Below are positions 53,141 to 54,743 of a stretch of DNA of 54,743 nt, in pieces; positions within the stretch are counted from its first letter, which is position 1; each line of letters starts with the position of its first letter. Location of the stretch: contig NZ_WTUZ01000001.1 of assembly GCF_009882985.1 (NCBI RefSeq), positions 286-55,028 of the forward strand. The letters run 5' to 3'. The notes under the pieces are model-generated. The model searched no databases, was not told the origin of the DNA, and saw nothing but the letters and a program-made list of their open reading frames with translations. The stretch is from Paenibacillus silvestris (GTDB lineage Bacteria; Bacillota; Bacilli; Paenibacillales; NBRC-103111). The position numbers were made by a program, and so were the translations under genes.

Positions 53141-54743
53141 ATGTCAAAAAAGCTGCAAGTGCAGGATATAAACCGGTTGACTCCTTTACAGGAAGGGATG
53201 CTGTTTCACAGCATCCTTGACAACAAATCTGCTGCGTATGTCGAGCAATTGGCGGTCAACATACGGGGACAGCTCCATTTGCACAGCATGGAAGAAAGCT
53301 TTCTACATCTGATGGCGAGACACGAGGTGTTTAGAACCATTTTCAAGCATACGAATGTAGAGAATCCCTTGCAAATCGTGCTTAAAGAGCGCAAGGCGAG
53401 CCTTCAAATCGAGGATTACACATCATTGAATCCGGAAGAAAAGAAGGAGCATGTTCGTCGTTACCGTGATCAGGATCTCGCCTTGGGTTTTGATTTGTCC
53501 AGAGACATCCCAGCCCGCCTGTCTTTGTTGCAAGTGGAAACCGATCAGTATGTTTTATTATTCAGCTTTCACCATATCATTCTAGATGGATGGTCTCTCA
53601 ACATTGTCATGCAAGAGTTTTTCTCTATTTATGAAGATTTGCGAAAACAGCGTCCGTTGTCTCAACATCCCATCTATCCATATAGCAGTTATCTACGCTG
53701 GCTGGATCAGCAGGATCATAATAAGGCCGAGCAATTCTGGGGGCGTATGCTTGAGAATTACGAGAATCATACGCTTCTTCCAAGCTCAAACTATCAGGAT
53801 TCATCCGAAAAGCCGCAATATCTGGTGAAAAAGCATTCGTTTTCCTTGAATGAACAACTCACAACAGAGTTAGCTATTTTGGCACAAAACCAAGGGGTTA
53901 CCATGCATACGGTTTTCCAAGCATTATGGGGAATTCTGCTGCAGCGTTATAACGGCTCGAGCGATGCTGTGTTTGGTTCGGTCGTTTCAGGTCGGCCGTC
54001 AGAGCTTGCGGGAATGGAGCAGGCCGTTGGGATGTTTATTAATACGCTGCCTGTAAGAGTGCGGGACGAAGGGCAATCTTTTATTGAAATGCTGAAGCAG
54101 TTGAACCAGTTGGCGCTGGAGGCAAAGCCATATGAATTTTATCCTTTGTATGAAATTCAAGCCCGTTCGTACCATAAACAACGACTATTCGATCATGTTG
54201 TCGCTTTCGAAAATTTTCCTATTTCAGAAAGTCTAAGCCAGAATGCTGGGATGGATTTTACGGTTGAAAGTGTGGATTTCAAGGAGCAGACGAATTATGA
54301 TCTTCATTTAAATATACATATGGACAAAGAAATGAAGTTTAGTATCACTTATAACGGACATGTACATGCTGAATTTCTTATTGGCAATATAGAAAAACAT
54401 TTGAAACAACTGGCGCGAGAAGCGGCAGCAGGACCTCATCGATTGGCAGCAGAGTTAGAGCTTCTGACGGAAGAAGAGACCATTCAATTACTGAACGAAT
54501 GGAACAAGATGCAGGCGGATTATCCGCGCGAAGAGACGCTGCCGAGCTTATTCGAGGCTTGCGTGGCGGCGGGGCCGGAGCGCGTAGCCGTTGTAGGGGA
54601 AAGCAGCCGCCTGACCTACGGCGAGCTGAACCGCCGAGCGAATCAGCTGGCAAGGAAGCTGCGGGAAGAAGGCGTAGGCAAGGATGTTCGGGTCGCGCTG
54701 CTGATGGAGCGCTCGCCGGAGATGCTCGTTGGCATCCTTGCGG
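53141..54743 (+). CDS. Nonribosomal peptide synthetase, partial (C-A..., continues past the window)
   Basis: The first 534 codons of an open frame that runs off the right edge. Start ATG after CAGGAGCGGGGG. Condensation domain about residues 8-450 with HHIILDGWS; its LTPLQEGMLFHS entry suits a domain accepting from an upstream epimerase (DCL type), consistent with the E domain ending the previous protein. An adenylation domain begins at about residue 465 (TLPSLFEACVAAGPERVAV, LTYGELNRRANQLAR). The stop, specificity code and later modules lie outside. Confidence 0.93.
   Translation, partial: MSKKLQVQDINRLTPLQEGMLFHSILDNKSAAYVEQLAVNIRGQLHLHSMEESFLHLMARHEVFRTIFKHTNVENPLQIVLKERKASLQIEDYTSLNPEEKKEHVRRYRDQDLALGFDLSRDIPARLSLLQVETDQYVLLFSFHHIILDGWSLNIVMQEFFSIYEDLRKQRPLSQHPIYPYSSYLRWLDQQDHNKAEQFWGRMLENYENHTLLPSSNYQDSSEKPQYLVKKHSFSLNEQLTTELAILAQNQGVTMHTVFQALWGILLQRYNGSSDAVFGSVVSGRPSELAGMEQAVGMFINTLPVRVRDEGQSFIEMLKQLNQLALEAKPYEFYPLYEIQARSYHKQRLFDHVVAFENFPISESLSQNAGMDFTVESVDFKEQTNYDLHLNIHMDKEMKFSITYNGHVHAEFLIGNIEKHLKQLAREAAAGPHRLAAELELLTEEETIQLLNEWNKMQADYPREETLPSLFEACVAAGPERVAVVGESSRLTYGELNRRANQLARKLREEGVGKDVRVALLMERSPEMLVGILA

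Noticed and set aside
40407..54743. Fusaricidin- or polymyxin-type cluster
   Set aside because: The KS/KS-beta pair, RetSat-like enzyme and FAAL-C-A-PCP-E start do not match the gene content I know for those clusters.

Overview
The window reads as a chromosomal segment of a Paenibacillus-like Firmicute. The evidence is strong Shine-Dalgarno sequences (AGGAGG type), frequent TTG starts, intrinsic terminators with long T runs, and LplB/LplC-type sugar permeases paired with membrane-anchored AraC regulators. That combination is typical of Paenibacillus, but species assignment is inference.

Layout. (1) 1-5600: mixed housekeeping genes: a divergent AraC regulator and EamA exporter, a small membrane peptide, an unknown 155-aa protein, a methyltransferase, a two-domain VOC protein and a HAD phosphatase. 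(2) 5600-8300: an AraC regulator divergent from two phytanoyl-CoA-dioxygenase-like (PhyH) oxygenases. (3) 8469-38213: a large glycan-use region with three ABC importer sets (LplB-type permease, LplC-type permease, lipoprotein binding protein; no ATPase in the window, so a shared MsmX-like ATPase is presumed). It also has three transmembrane AraC regulators, a GH106 and a GH78 alpha-L-rhamnosidase, a GH105 unsaturated-uronyl hydrolase, a Cys-type sulfatase and a cupin-AraC regulator. Together these point to import and trimming of a rhamnose- and uronate-containing, probably sulfated, oligosaccharide. A third PhyH gene converges on the end of the region.

(4) 39474-54743 (runs off the right edge): a biosynthetic cluster, all on the plus strand with tight spacing. 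In order it has a LuxR-HTH regulator with an AcoR-like sensor domain, serine acetyltransferase, a carotenoid-isomerase/RetSat-like flavoprotein, a FabG-like ketoreductase, an acyl carrier protein, a ketosynthase with an intact Cys-His-His triad, a second ketosynthase lacking all three catalytic residues (KS-beta/chain-length-factor type), a FabZ-like dehydratase, a 2182-aa NRPS (acyl-AMP ligase-PCP-C-A-PCP-E) and the start of a second NRPS. This looks like a highly reducing type II polyketide synthase feeding a lipopeptide synthetase. I know that combination mainly from actinomycete polyenoyl or cinnamoyl peptides, so it is the best candidate here for an undescribed system.

Non-coding signals of note: a shared promoter/operator architecture in front of three transcription units of the glycan region, a perfect cre-like site, periodic TTGGA-type palindromes, a 9-nt tandem repeat, a 24-codon SD-led ORF that runs directly into a terminator, and four genes whose best SD is followed by ATA or ATC at normal spacing instead of a standard start codon.
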